DNA of 64,000 nt from Notospermus geniculatus (taxonomy: Eukaryota; Nemertea; Pilidiophora; Heteronemertea; Lineidae), in the NCBI GenBank assembly GCA_002633025.1, contig NMRB01000686.1, positions 198,853 through 262,852 on the forward strand. The letters run 5' to 3'. Below the pieces are notes generated by a model. The model was not told where the DNA came from. It worked only from the letters and a program-made list of their open reading frames with translations, and ran no database searches. Below are positions 55,528 to 64,000 of the stretch, piece by piece (within the stretch, counting starts at the first letter, position 1; each line of letters opens with the position of its first letter). A program made the translations under genes and the position numbers.

Positions 55528-55782
55528 ACCATTGTTTTGCTACCTTGTACGCTGCTTGATCGGCAGCGTTTACCCGCAGGATAATCACCCGTGGTTAACT
55601 TTCTCTTATCTAGCTGCAGGAGGACAAAAGAAAAATTTGAACAACCTACAGGCCTTGTTTAGAGTCATTCAACTCTTTTCTTCGATCCTCCTGCACGTAA
55701 ACGCAGGAATGTTAACCGCGTGTGGTTATCGTGTGGGTAAACGCTGCCGATCAAGCAGCGTACAAGGTAGCAACACAATGGT
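55528..55782. repeat. 255-bp TIR element, long arms
   Basis: ACCATTGTTTTGCTACCTTG and TACGCTGCTTGATCGGCAGC with GTTTACCC are inverted at the right end, GGGTAAACGCTGCCGATCAA to CAATGGT. Arms are about 55 bp or more at high identity, then weaker. No gene. Confidence 0.75.
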
Positions 55783-55904
55783 CAACTTTCCAAAAACACT
55801 GACAACGTTTTTAAACATGTGTCAACACTGAAAAACACGTACGTACTAACAAAAAGAAGTACATGTACATGTACGACTAAAATCTTGCGAGAAAAATCTC
55901 TCAT

Positions 55905-56060
55905 TAAATGTGCTGACAATTTTCATTCAACATTCTTGAAAAAATCGTTCCCCATTCACGTGACCAAAATCGCTCAAGATGTTGAAAGTTTTCGTTTAAC
56001 ATTCTTGAAAGAAATTTTTCAACATTCATGTGACCAAACATGTGACCAAACAAAGTCACG
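55905..56060. repeat. Degenerate tandem repeat of about 70 bp
   Basis: TTTTCATTCAACATTCTTGA and TTTTCGTTTAACATTCTTGA start two consecutive units, each ending CATTCA(C/T)GTGACCAAA. The last part, ATGTGACCAAAC, is repeated once more. Confidence 0.6.
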
Positions 56061-56109
56061 TGATCAATACCTCCCACCCCATCGAAGAATGAGACCATGC
56101 CATTCTTAG

Positions 56110-56994
56110 ACCTGGAGTGAGGAGACGGACAGAAAAACCAACATAATTGACAAGAGGTCTTTATCTCTGGCAAGTGACTGTTAAACCACACGTAATGGAA
56201 AAACCGATCAATTCTGGAAACGTTTTTGTTTAACCTTCCTACGAAAAAGCACCTAAAATAGATTCGGCTACACTCTGGCAGATGTGCCACAGATAAAGTG
56301 GTGAGATAGAAAACACGGAGTTGAACCTAGCAAGAACCAGAAAAGGTGAAGGTCATATTTTTATTGGCTCTCTTAATAATCCGATAAATGAGGTTTCCTT
56401 CCGAAGCTAATTCACCGAAAGGCAATAACCACCGCTGTAATGTTTTTCGTCGCCGTGGCGTGATTTTCACATGCAAGGGAGCAAGCGTAAGTACAGCAGA
56501 CAAGATGTTCGGCCTCTGCGAGCTTGCCTTTCACGACTTAAGGCGCCTATCCACCTGAGAGCTTTCTCGCAGAAGTTGGCTCACAATGGGCAATTCACCA
56601 TTATTTCTTTGCTTGCGGCTTACGCTGAGACCAATGGCACGATCAACTGCTCACAGTTGAGTTGCCCATTGAGATGGACTCAGAGAATCTATGCCAAAGA
56701 CGCCGATATGAGGTTTGTAAGGTTCTCCCGTACGTTGTATAAGAATCCGTATGCCTGTAAATGGTTGGTGAGTCGCAGATTTTAATGTCAAGTTGTTGAA
56801 TAGGATTCGTCTGTAACAAATTACTGGTATCATGATTTATAGGCGTATTTTCAACCTAAAAGTTTCAATAGATTGCAGCTTATACTGACAGGTATGGGAG
56901 GGAAGGCAGCTCAACTTATCCTACAACTCGGATAAACTCCTGAAGTCGATATACAGGCACTCAAAAAAGGCACAAACATACTTCCACCACCCTC
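56110..56994. other. No supported gene
   Basis: A 104-codon plus frame from 56471 (starting MQGSKRKYSRQDVRPLRACL) has no domain I recognise. It crosses an inverted pair, TGGGCAATTCACC near 56588 and GAGTTGCCCA near 56660. Not called as a gene. Confidence 0.4.
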
Positions 56995-57009
56995 AGTCCC
57001 ATACCACCA

Positions 57010-57140
57010 AAGAGAAGGCGAGCACAAAAATCGGCACACGATAAGATGATATATATAAAGTCAATTTCCAGAATATTTGCGAATTTGTTTGCGAATTTGT
57101 TTCTCGGTTGGGGTCGAAAATTCGTAAATTTTCTGGAAAT
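57010..57140 (+). mobile_element. 131-bp Penelope-like 3' fragment, 15-bp TSD
   Basis: AGTCCCATACCACCA occurs exactly at 56995-57009 and 57141-57155. The insert ends GGTTGGGGTCGAAAATTCGT, then AAATTTTCTGG, matching the hammerhead-like end of the Penelope-like element at 23149-23180. This is a severely 5'-truncated copy. TTTCCAGAATATTTGCG in it pairs with the end (CGTAAATTTTCTGGAAA). Confidence 0.75.
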
Positions 57141-57373
57141 AGTCCCATACCACCAGAATAGTACAGAATCTTTCTAGCAGAAAAATTAATACTAAGATAC
57201 CTCAATTCGTTCCAGAAGTTTTGGTTCCAGCGGCATTATTTTGTGAACCTAAGTAAGGTGTCTTTTATCAACTTATCGGTGAACCACAAATTTAGCGTGA
57301 TTAGGGCCTCGTCTTTGCTTAAACACAACAGGATCTGGAGAGCTAACCACTGGGACCGAATTTGGGATTAGGT

Positions 57374-57473
57374 GCTTCTTTCTAAGATTCGCCATCCATT
57401 GCTATCAGCAGTTGTGGGCACTTCCGCTGCTAATAGTACCGGAAGTATGTGCGTTTTTTTGGATCACCCTGTA
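57374..57473 (-). repeat. Mariner-type solo end, facing right
   Basis: It ends TTTTTTTGGATCACCCTGTA at 57473. Its reverse complement matches 59116-59210, including TGCTATCAGC and the CCATCCATTGC block. No left mate found. Confidence 0.55.
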
Positions 57474-57929
57474 TTACGGGGGCCAGCGCACCGACCAACA
57501 CCAATAAAGCAAGGCTCACCCAGGCGAATAATGTTCAGAAGTATTTGACACAGCATTATTTGTAGCCGAATTGGCCAAGACTAAAATACTAGTATATAGC
57601 TGGGTGGCTATGTGCAGGTGATCGCTTAGCCATTTTCGAAATCCTCACTTGAAATACCTTGGGCGTGCGCACAACATCCTTATAGAAAATAGGCGGCAAT
57701 AACCTTGCTACCGTTTTGAAGTCACGTGATGCGAAGGTGCTGGGCCACGAGGTGCACACAGCTGCGACGAACAGGGTGAAAAACAGTTCGTTTCCTGTCC
57801 CGAAGAATATCCAGTCGCAAATATGGTATACCCTCGTAATCGTAGACACGAAGAAATTCGCCCACAAGCGGAGCGTCTCCATTGATATTATAGGGTGTGA
57901 CTACATAAAAATAAAGACCAAAGACCCCA

Positions 57930-58590
57930 AACCCTGGACCCATAATACAAAACAGACTCTCACACTAAAAACCAAGGACCCATACCATACTTCAAAACAT
58001 AGACCCCACACACTACAGACAACAGAAAAATGACCCGTGATATTACAGAACAAGAGCCCATACTACAAAGAAAAAAACCCATACTACAAAAAAAAGGCTC
58101 ACATACTGCAAAACAAGGACCCATACTTCAAAACATAGACACCTACATTACAAAACAATGACCCCTCAGGTTACAAAACAACCCGTACTACAAACAAAAA
58201 CCCCATACTACAAAACAGACTCCAATACTGGCAAACAAGGACACATACTTCAAAACATAGACCCGCACATTACAAAACAATGACCCCCTCACGTTACAAA
58301 ACAAGGAGCCATACTACAAAAAACCACAGTACAAAACAAAGACTCCCATACTGCAAAACAGGGACAAATACTTCAAAACATAGACCCACACATTACAAAA
58401 CAATGCCCCCCCCCCCATGTTACAAAACAAGGACTCATACTACGAAACATAAACCCCCATTATACTACAAAACAAAGACTCCCACAAACGTACTTCAAAA
58501 CATAGTCCCCCACACCAGAAAACAATGCCCCGCCATATCACAAAATTAGGACCAACAAAGACGCTGATACTGCAAAACAAAGACCCCCTA
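57930..58590. repeat. A/C-rich minisatellite of about 22 bp
   Basis: Variants of CCCATACTACAAAACAAAGA and CTTCAAAACATAGACCCACA repeat for about 660 bp. The plus strand is nearly free of G and poor in T. No gene: frames here are translations of the repeat. Confidence 0.85.
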
Positions 58591-59115
58591 CTCAGTATTT
58601 AATGGATTTACTGTTAGGGGGCGAAATGGGAAGGGGCGAAGTGGGAATAAACCGCTCACGATACTACAAATAAACAAAGACCCCACCACATTTGGATTCA
58701 CACGGATGCCATTACATTGTTCCCTCATCCGATACATCCCGGACTTGTTATGAGCTCTTGACATCGCTGGCTATAACACCTGTGAATATGTCTTAGTTCC
58801 TCTCATGAGAAATACCCACATCAATATTAATCATATTGTCCCATTATTGGTCAGAAACATGAACAGCATGCATGGTATTACCGTATAATATCTGAGACAG
58901 TCTGTAGATGTATGAGAGCAACAGCACTCGAGGGAATTTTACATCGTTTAACCCCTTGCTGATTCATCCGTCTATTTATTTCCTATCAGCATCTATCATT
59001 TGAAGCCGCGTTTAGATCTTAGTATATCGTATTCTATAAGAAAATAAAATAAACATTGGTTTAAATTCTAATAAAATGTATTCCTTAAACCGGTTTTCTG
59101 TCGTATTCTATACAC
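58591..59115. other. No supported gene
   Basis: A/T-rich sequence, short frames only. Confidence 0.4.
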
Positions 59116-59210
59116 TACAGGCTGGTGAAAAAGTGCAAAGCATCTTTCCGCTATCCGTAGACAAAAGCCGCTGATAGCAATGGATGGAGAATCTTTATTG
59201 AAGAAAGAAG
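59116..59210 (+). repeat. Mariner-type solo end, facing left
   Basis: It starts TACAGGCTGGTGAAAAAGTG and matches the inverse of 57374-57473. The partner end was not found downstream. Confidence 0.55.
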
Positions 59211-59227
59211 ACATTGAAGAAAGAAGA

Positions 59228-59398
59228 CAGTCACCCAGATATCGCAATTCAGTCTAGTGGTCAAAGCTGCTGACAGTTTTTTGTAAAATCAATTCAGTCT
59301 AGTGGTTAAGGGCGAGCTGTCATTGTGAATTTTCATATTGCTTCAATCCAGGCCCCTCTGAGAAAAGCAATAAAGACACCCCCAGTTGACTGCTTTTG
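59228..59398. repeat. tRNA A-box-like repeat block 1
   Basis: CAGTCTAGTGGTCAAAGCTG and CAGTCTAGTGGTTAAGGGCG are two units about 50 bp apart; the first is followed by a T-run and GTAAAATCAAT. TCTAGTGGTTAA(A/G)GC resembles the A box of tRNA genes or tRNA-derived SINEs. No B box or tRNA fold follows. Its tail (59338-59398) is inverted at 26202. Confidence 0.55.
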
Positions 59399-60040
59399 TA
59401 GTCCAATGTGATCACTGTGCTTTATAGACACAGAAAATGAGGAAAGTCCCAAGGATTACAACTTAATTACATTACATAATCGTAAACAAAACAAGCACGA
59501 AAAACAGGTACAATTTTCTTGGAGAGGAAGCATGTAAATGACACATTGAAGGTGTGGCAACAATGTCACAAACCCATAGAACCAGGGGTGGCGAGGGTGT
59601 CCTGACATGCTCTTCATGTACGCAATACACGGTCAGTACACAAAGGACAACCAGGAAGTAAAATCCAAATCCAATATGGCCGCCCTGTTTTGGAGAATCT
59701 GGCAGCATTCATGGGATTCACATGCCGAGTACTCTGTCCCTGTTGAAAATATTGCTGTCAAAATAGGTGGACTAAATAGAAAAAAACTCGAACTTTATGA
59801 TCCACATGTCGTTTGATCCTCAAAATGTACCATTTCGTGGGAAAGTGTACCGATTACTAGTCTTTTGCTTCAACTTATTAGCTAATTAGTGCGTTCCAAG
59901 ATACACCTCATTCAATTCCTTTTGACTTATAGACCCCGCAGGTGCCTTCATTTCCGTCATATATCTTGTACTTTTATGGTATTTTGACATCTTTTATTTA
60001 CAACGCCTGGCCACGTTTCAAAAATTCAAAACGTTGGCTC
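59399..60040. other. No supported gene
   Basis: Short frames only. Confidence 0.4.
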
Positions 60041-60217
60041 GCCCTTAAAGCTGCTGACCGTTTTTTTTGTAAAATCAATAGTCAGATCACCAATTTCGAC
60101 GACTGGCAAAATTTTGTAAAATCAATCTAGTCTAGTGGTTAAAGCTGCTGGCCGTTTTTTTTGTAAAATCAATTCAGTCTAGTGGTTAAAGCTCCCGACC
60201 GTTTTTGTAAAATCAAT
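60041..60217. repeat. tRNA A-box-like repeat block 2
   Basis: Several units of about 45-50 bp: AAAGCTGCTGACCG, T-run, GTAAAATCAAT, then AGTCTAGTGGTTAAAGC. Each A-box-like word is followed by a T-run of five to eight, the Pol III stop signal. Same family as 59228-59330. Confidence 0.6.
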
Positions 60218-60257
60218 TTGCGGCCCTAATCATGCTATATTTGCACTTTGCCGGCGA

Positions 60258-60508
60258 GTTAATAGTGTGGTGATTCAAACACAAATTATTTTATTCGTAC
60301 GCGATTTTACTCATGCATAACTAATCGTGTTGACTATTTTTGCAGTTGTTTAGGCAAATAGAAGGGGTGACAGGTTATTTCGTAATCACCCGTCACCCCT
60401 TCCATTTACCAGATGAACTGCGAATGCGACAAGCACCATTAGTTATGCATCAACGACTTCGCGTACGAATAAAATTATTTTGTGTTTGAATCACCACACT
60501 GGTTAATA
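60258..60508. repeat. 250-bp near-complete palindrome, GTTAATA flanks
   Basis: GTGTGGTGATTCAAACACAA and TTATTCGTACGCGA are inverted at the right end, and pairing continues through ATGCATAACTAAT and AGAAGGGGTGACAGGTTATT to the centre near 60380. GTTAATA at 60258-60264 and 60502-60508 may be the target duplication. No gene. Confidence 0.75.
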
Positions 60509-60848
60509 AAGCGCCTCTAACATTGCTTCACAAAAATGGCTCTGTCATTAAAACTACTGGACCGAATCCAGAGTTATCGGAACCAGGGTGGGGTGGGGTA
60601 TAGATTTTAGAGGATTTGTTTTGTTCCTATAAAATAGATGGTTTATTGTGCACAAATGAGTGATATAGCTATAACTGAAAACGGAGGAGTTAACAGGGCA
60701 TGCCCTGAAGAACTCAAGGTGAGAGTATTTAGGCCTAGGGCGTCCTACCCATGATTTGACAGGCGAATGCCAACAGACTCTGAGGCCAAGGTGGAATGGT
60801 TGTGGTCAGTGTGGGTGGTAGGCCCTAAGTGGGAGAATGGGTCAGATG

Positions 60849-60889
60849 GTGAGAGGATGCATTGTCGTATGGCCAATGCATCCTCTCAC
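60849..60889. repeat. Perfect 16-bp hairpin
   Basis: GTGAGAGGATGCATTG (60849-60864) and its exact inverse (60874-60889) enclose nine bases. It is not followed by a T-run, so it is not a typical terminator. Confidence 0.65.
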
Positions 60890-61130
60890 AGAGTGATGAT
60901 GTCTTTTTCCCTCTGTTTGGAATAGGCCTAGGCCTAGAGCAACATGTGGCCCACGAAAAAAACACACAACATCAACCGAAGCCGTAAAATAAGAGTAGGC
61001 CTAGGCCCAGGCCATGATTCTTCTTCACCGTAGGCCCTAATCTTCTGTCACTCTCTTTTCCCCCCTCTGTTTGCAATAGCTAGAGCAACATGTGGCGTAC
61101 GAAAAAACACACAAAGCCGTAAAATACCAC
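60890..61130. repeat. Direct duplication of about 140 bp
   Basis: CTCTGTTTGGAATAGGCC, AGAGCAACATGTGG, ACGAAAAAAACACACAA and AGCCGTAAAATA recur in the same order about 145 bp later. No gene. Confidence 0.6.
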
Positions 61131-62810
61131 CGGTAGGCTCTGGCCCTATACCTTGCATCCCGAAAAAATTAGCGTCCTACTCTCCAACAAACGCACTGCA
61201 CTCTCCCACCCCAGAGGCCAACTACATGTATACACAATGGCATATAGAATTGTTCCAACTATGTCATGAACATCTGAGCTGTTGAACCGCCTGACTTTTT
61301 GCATTCATTTCTGCACTGTACTTCCCCAAACAACGCGTACATCATAAGCCGGCGGCTGAAACCCATGACGTCAGGAAAACCTGTGCTGTTCACCCGTCTG
61401 ACACAATGCACACGTTCACTGCCATACATGACGCAGACAAGTACGGCGCTTGCAACAGGCGGCGGCATATCGTGACGTCAACAATACTTGTGCTTCTCTA
61501 AAAACACCCAAATATCTTTAAATTCAACATCGCTTTCTCCACAGTATGAGTCACTATCTACATCTTTCCCAATTATCTATTTATGGACAGCCGTACAATG
61601 AGCAACTTCATCCCCTTGGTGCCAAACGAACGCCTATGAGCTACAAACCCCAAAATCGCCTACACTATAAAAATATCAGCAGTGATCCTCAAAGGCCTTC
61701 GTCGTGTACTGCCGCCTGTCGGCGGTTCCGGGATCCTTGCGTCGAGGTATCTTGGTGTCATTTTTCTCCTAGAAGATTTGCTGTATATTCACATCATCGT
61801 TTAATAGGACTGCGGTTGGTGGATGTATGTGTGTGTGTGCGGTTTTTTGGCCCAGCCTGTATATTTCTCATATTCACTGACAGTAGTTTCAGCAGTTCTT
61901 CAACATCCAATAATCGTCTCGTACAACGTTTCGAAAATGCTGAGTTTGCTGCGTACGGTGGTGATGCTATCCCATGCCAACAGACGTCAAAGGCCATTAA
62001 AATGGAATTTGTTTCTACAGCGCCTGTCTGATTAGTGGTGACATCACCACTAAATCTAGATTTGCCTGGGGAGTAATTTCCTGATAATGCATTGATAATG
62101 CATTAACCAGAAAAAGTTTCAAACGTCATTCTATCGCTTCAGCTTGTTGATGCACATCTCTGGCCTATTTTGAGGATTGTAGAAAAAAATGCCCGTGCGG
62201 AAAAATTTCCGCCGGAAATAATCTTCATTTCCTTTCGAAGAAATTCTGCCTGAAGGGAGGAAACTTGCCATTGTGCGATGTTAAACGGACAGCAGCGTAT
62301 AAATACTAACCGTGTGAACTCATAGAGCCGGCATGTCACGTCAACACTAACATGACTAATGCATTCAGAACGTTCGACCAATCGAGAAAATCGCCCAATC
62401 GGGCACCTTTGGGATATTTGCATGTCAAAAGTTACTCATTATGGATAGTGAAATAAATAACTCACAAATAGAGCTAAAAAGCATTATTTCATGAAGTGAT
62501 GCTGTTATTTTTGAACGGAACAAACTAACAGTCCACAGTAAAATCCAAGTCGCTGCCATGATGTTTTTTAGCAATAAAATCCAATATTTAATTTCAACAG
62601 CGCTTTTTCATGTACTGTAGGCCTACAGTATTAGGAACATGAGTGTACCATATCTCGATCTTCGCCAATCCCATTTAATGACCCCTCCCAGCATGGGCAA
62701 ATGCCTCATTACTTGCATATTTCGAGTTTTAGACTCGGCACGGCTCAATCGGGATGATACAGCCTGGAACACATACCCATCGGGCGACTCTTCCAATCGG
62801 GCAGTGCGCT
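61131..62810. other. No supported gene
   Basis: The 161-codon plus frame from 61546 is low in complexity (SSFSSSSTSNN) with no domain and is not called. Two TGACGTCA cores lie near 61370 and 61473 in a weak tandem repeat. Confidence 0.4.
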
Positions 62811-62963
62811 AAAGGGCACCGCACACGAGCGACAATTTTGACCGATTTGTCGGCCGACTGCCAAAGCGACAAGATTTGGCGCTTCTGATTGGCTGATGTC
62901 TAGTCGCGCCACCAGTCTCGTAGGCGGTCGCCCAGATTTTGTCGCTTGTGTGCGGTGCCCTTT
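62811..62963. repeat. 153-bp MITE, AAAGGGCACCGCACACGAG ends
   Basis: AAAGGGCACCGCACACGAGC with GACAA is inverted at TTGTCGCTTGTGTGCGGTGC, ending CCTTT. TIR about 25 bp with one or two mismatches. Similar words (GGCGCACACGAGCGA) recur near 63011, so a relative may follow. Confidence 0.75.
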
Positions 62964-63189
62964 AATTGGTCGAACAAAAAGTCATGAATTTTCACCTAAC
63001 ACTATAAACATGGCGCACACGAGCGATTTTTTGAGCGATTTTCTAGGCGACTAGCCTTGCGAGTACAGGAGCGACTGAACATATTTGTAGTTTTTTTAGT
63101 TTTTTTTGACTCGTTTGCGACAAATGCTTCACTGGGAGATCAGTGACGTCGCGGATGACATAACTGATCGACCTCAAAGCAATGGGGAC

Positions 63190-63300
63190 CTTCGCCCACT
63201 GCCTCAATAGGTGTCGCTAGAGGTTGTATTGAAATGAAACGGACATCCCGGTCCTGATCAATTTCCCACACAAAAGGCGTCCATTGTATAGGACCTGGTT
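63190..63300 (+). repeat. Helentron-like 3' region fragment
   Basis: CCTCAATAGGTGTCGCTA and GGTTGTATTGAAATGAAA match the sequence just after the endonuclease frame (27612-27655). CCCGGTCCTGATCAATTTCC and AAAAGGCGTCCATTG match 30308-30350. The two parts are 2.65 kb apart in the big insertion and adjacent here. Confidence 0.6.
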
Positions 63301-63786
63301 TTGGTGTGCTGCCCTCTATCGTAGCTAGGATCTTCATTTATTGGTGTGCTGCCAGTTTAGTATCCAGTCAGCATAATTTGATTTTTGACGTGCGGTAGGC
63401 ATCGAACACCAACAGCCACGCATCGGTGGCGCCCGAGTTGACGTCTTCGCGATGCGCCAGGCTACAAATGTTGCCGGCGTGAAAGAATGTCCCCAGGAAA
63501 AACTGTCCCAGGAACAAAAGATCCTATTGTTACATTCTAATCTCTGGTGATTGGTTTCTATATAGCCATGCACCTTAATCCGTCATTGAACAATAGAAGC
63601 GGACACTTTTTACAGGGGATATTATTTACTGTTACATCGGCTGTTGGTGTTCCATAAACATTCAATTACAGACCCCGCGGCTATTCCGGATGACAGCTCC
63701 GGGAGCATTAAGCGGGATGGCAAAACATGTGGAAACGCCATATTTAATAACCGTTCAGAGCTGGAAATGATACATGTCAGTGTCAT
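63301..63786. other. No supported gene
   Basis: Short frames only. Confidence 0.4.
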
Positions 63787-64000
63787 CCTAAACTCCCTAC
63801 GCAGTTGTGTACCGCGCCCCCTTCGCTCGGTTTAATCGCTCTCCACAACTGCTTAACTTCGTAAAATTCGCCGCGTTCGGTCAACAGATGGCGCTGAGAG
63901 AGTCGACCAATGAGAGCACCGAGCAACCGGTAACCAAGCTGGCCTGAGACACTTTTTCATTGGCCGAGCGATTCGTAGCCATGGTAGCACAAGCACATCC
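63787..64000. repeat. Fold-back repeat, second copy (cut by window end)
   Basis: ACTCCCTACGCAGTTGTG, GGTCAACAGATGGCGCTGAG and ACACTTTTTCATTGGC match the family at 7667-8039, closest to its right arm read in reverse. The other arm lies beyond the window. Confidence 0.7.

Noticed and set aside
56471-56785. 104-codon plus-strand frame
   Set aside because: No recognised domain, crosses an inverted repeat, no paralogue in the window.
60041-60217. tRNA genes
   Set aside because: Only an A-box-like word is present; there is no B box, anticodon arm or acceptor pairing.
61546-62031. 161-codon plus-strand frame
   Set aside because: Low-complexity serine stretch, no domain, contains TG-rich simple sequence; not convincing as a gene.

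Overview
The window is eukaryotic and looks like a marine invertebrate, probably a deuterostome such as a sea urchin, hemichordate or amphioxus. This is inferred from rhodopsin-like receptor genes, a 2A-bearing non-LTR retrotransposon, an OTU-type rolling-circle element, a Penelope-like element and very dense MITEs; no sequence match was run. No cellular gene with introns is recognisable. The only host-like genes are an intact single-exon GPCR (46874-48097, minus) and a frameshifted GPCR relic (5160-6195, minus). Nearly everything else is mobile DNA, much of it nested.

Layout. 1-14,000: TIR elements, including a 927-bp TTAA-ended element, a Tc1/mariner-like element and MITEs with 9-bp target duplications, plus the GPCR relic. 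14,005-32,739: one copy (A) of a TIR element ending GGGGCCGTATTCATAAA and carrying a Myb/SANT-like exon. Copy A is split by a 16.3-kb insertion (16274-32587). The second copy (B, 42308-44960) lacks that insertion and shows the empty site. The insertion carries a degenerate rolling-circle transposon gene set (zinc finger-OTU, HUH Rep, PIF1 helicase, APE-like endonuclease), which is the domain set of Helentrons. A 2.4-kb Penelope-like element sits inside its Rep region with an 11-bp target duplication, and a 1.5-kb foldback element with a 6-bp target duplication lies 3' of the endonuclease. A 710-bp run of N interrupts the helicase.

33,681-39,251 (minus): a complete-looking 5.57-kb LINE with ORF1 (coiled coil/RRM type) and ORF2 (2A peptide, APE endonuclease, reverse transcriptase), a 9-bp target duplication and a YY1-type motif at its 5' end. 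It landed inside a 100-bp palindrome. 39,300-47,000: mariner-type and 9-bp-TSD MITEs, copy B and several palindromic MITEs. 46,874-48,097: intact GPCR. 48,100-64,000: gene-poor sequence with a piggyBac-like MITE, palindromic MITEs, a 131-bp Penelope end with a 15-bp duplication, an A/C-rich minisatellite, tRNA A-box-like repeats and copies of families seen earlier.

The nested insertions give a relative order: copy A, then the Helentron-like insertion and the MITE at 15714, then the Penelope-like and foldback insertions inside the Helentron. Limits: every boundary was read by eye, superfamily names for MITEs rest on TIR and TSD form only, and N runs near 10150, 25492, 50162, 50936 and 52880 mean local assembly is imperfect.
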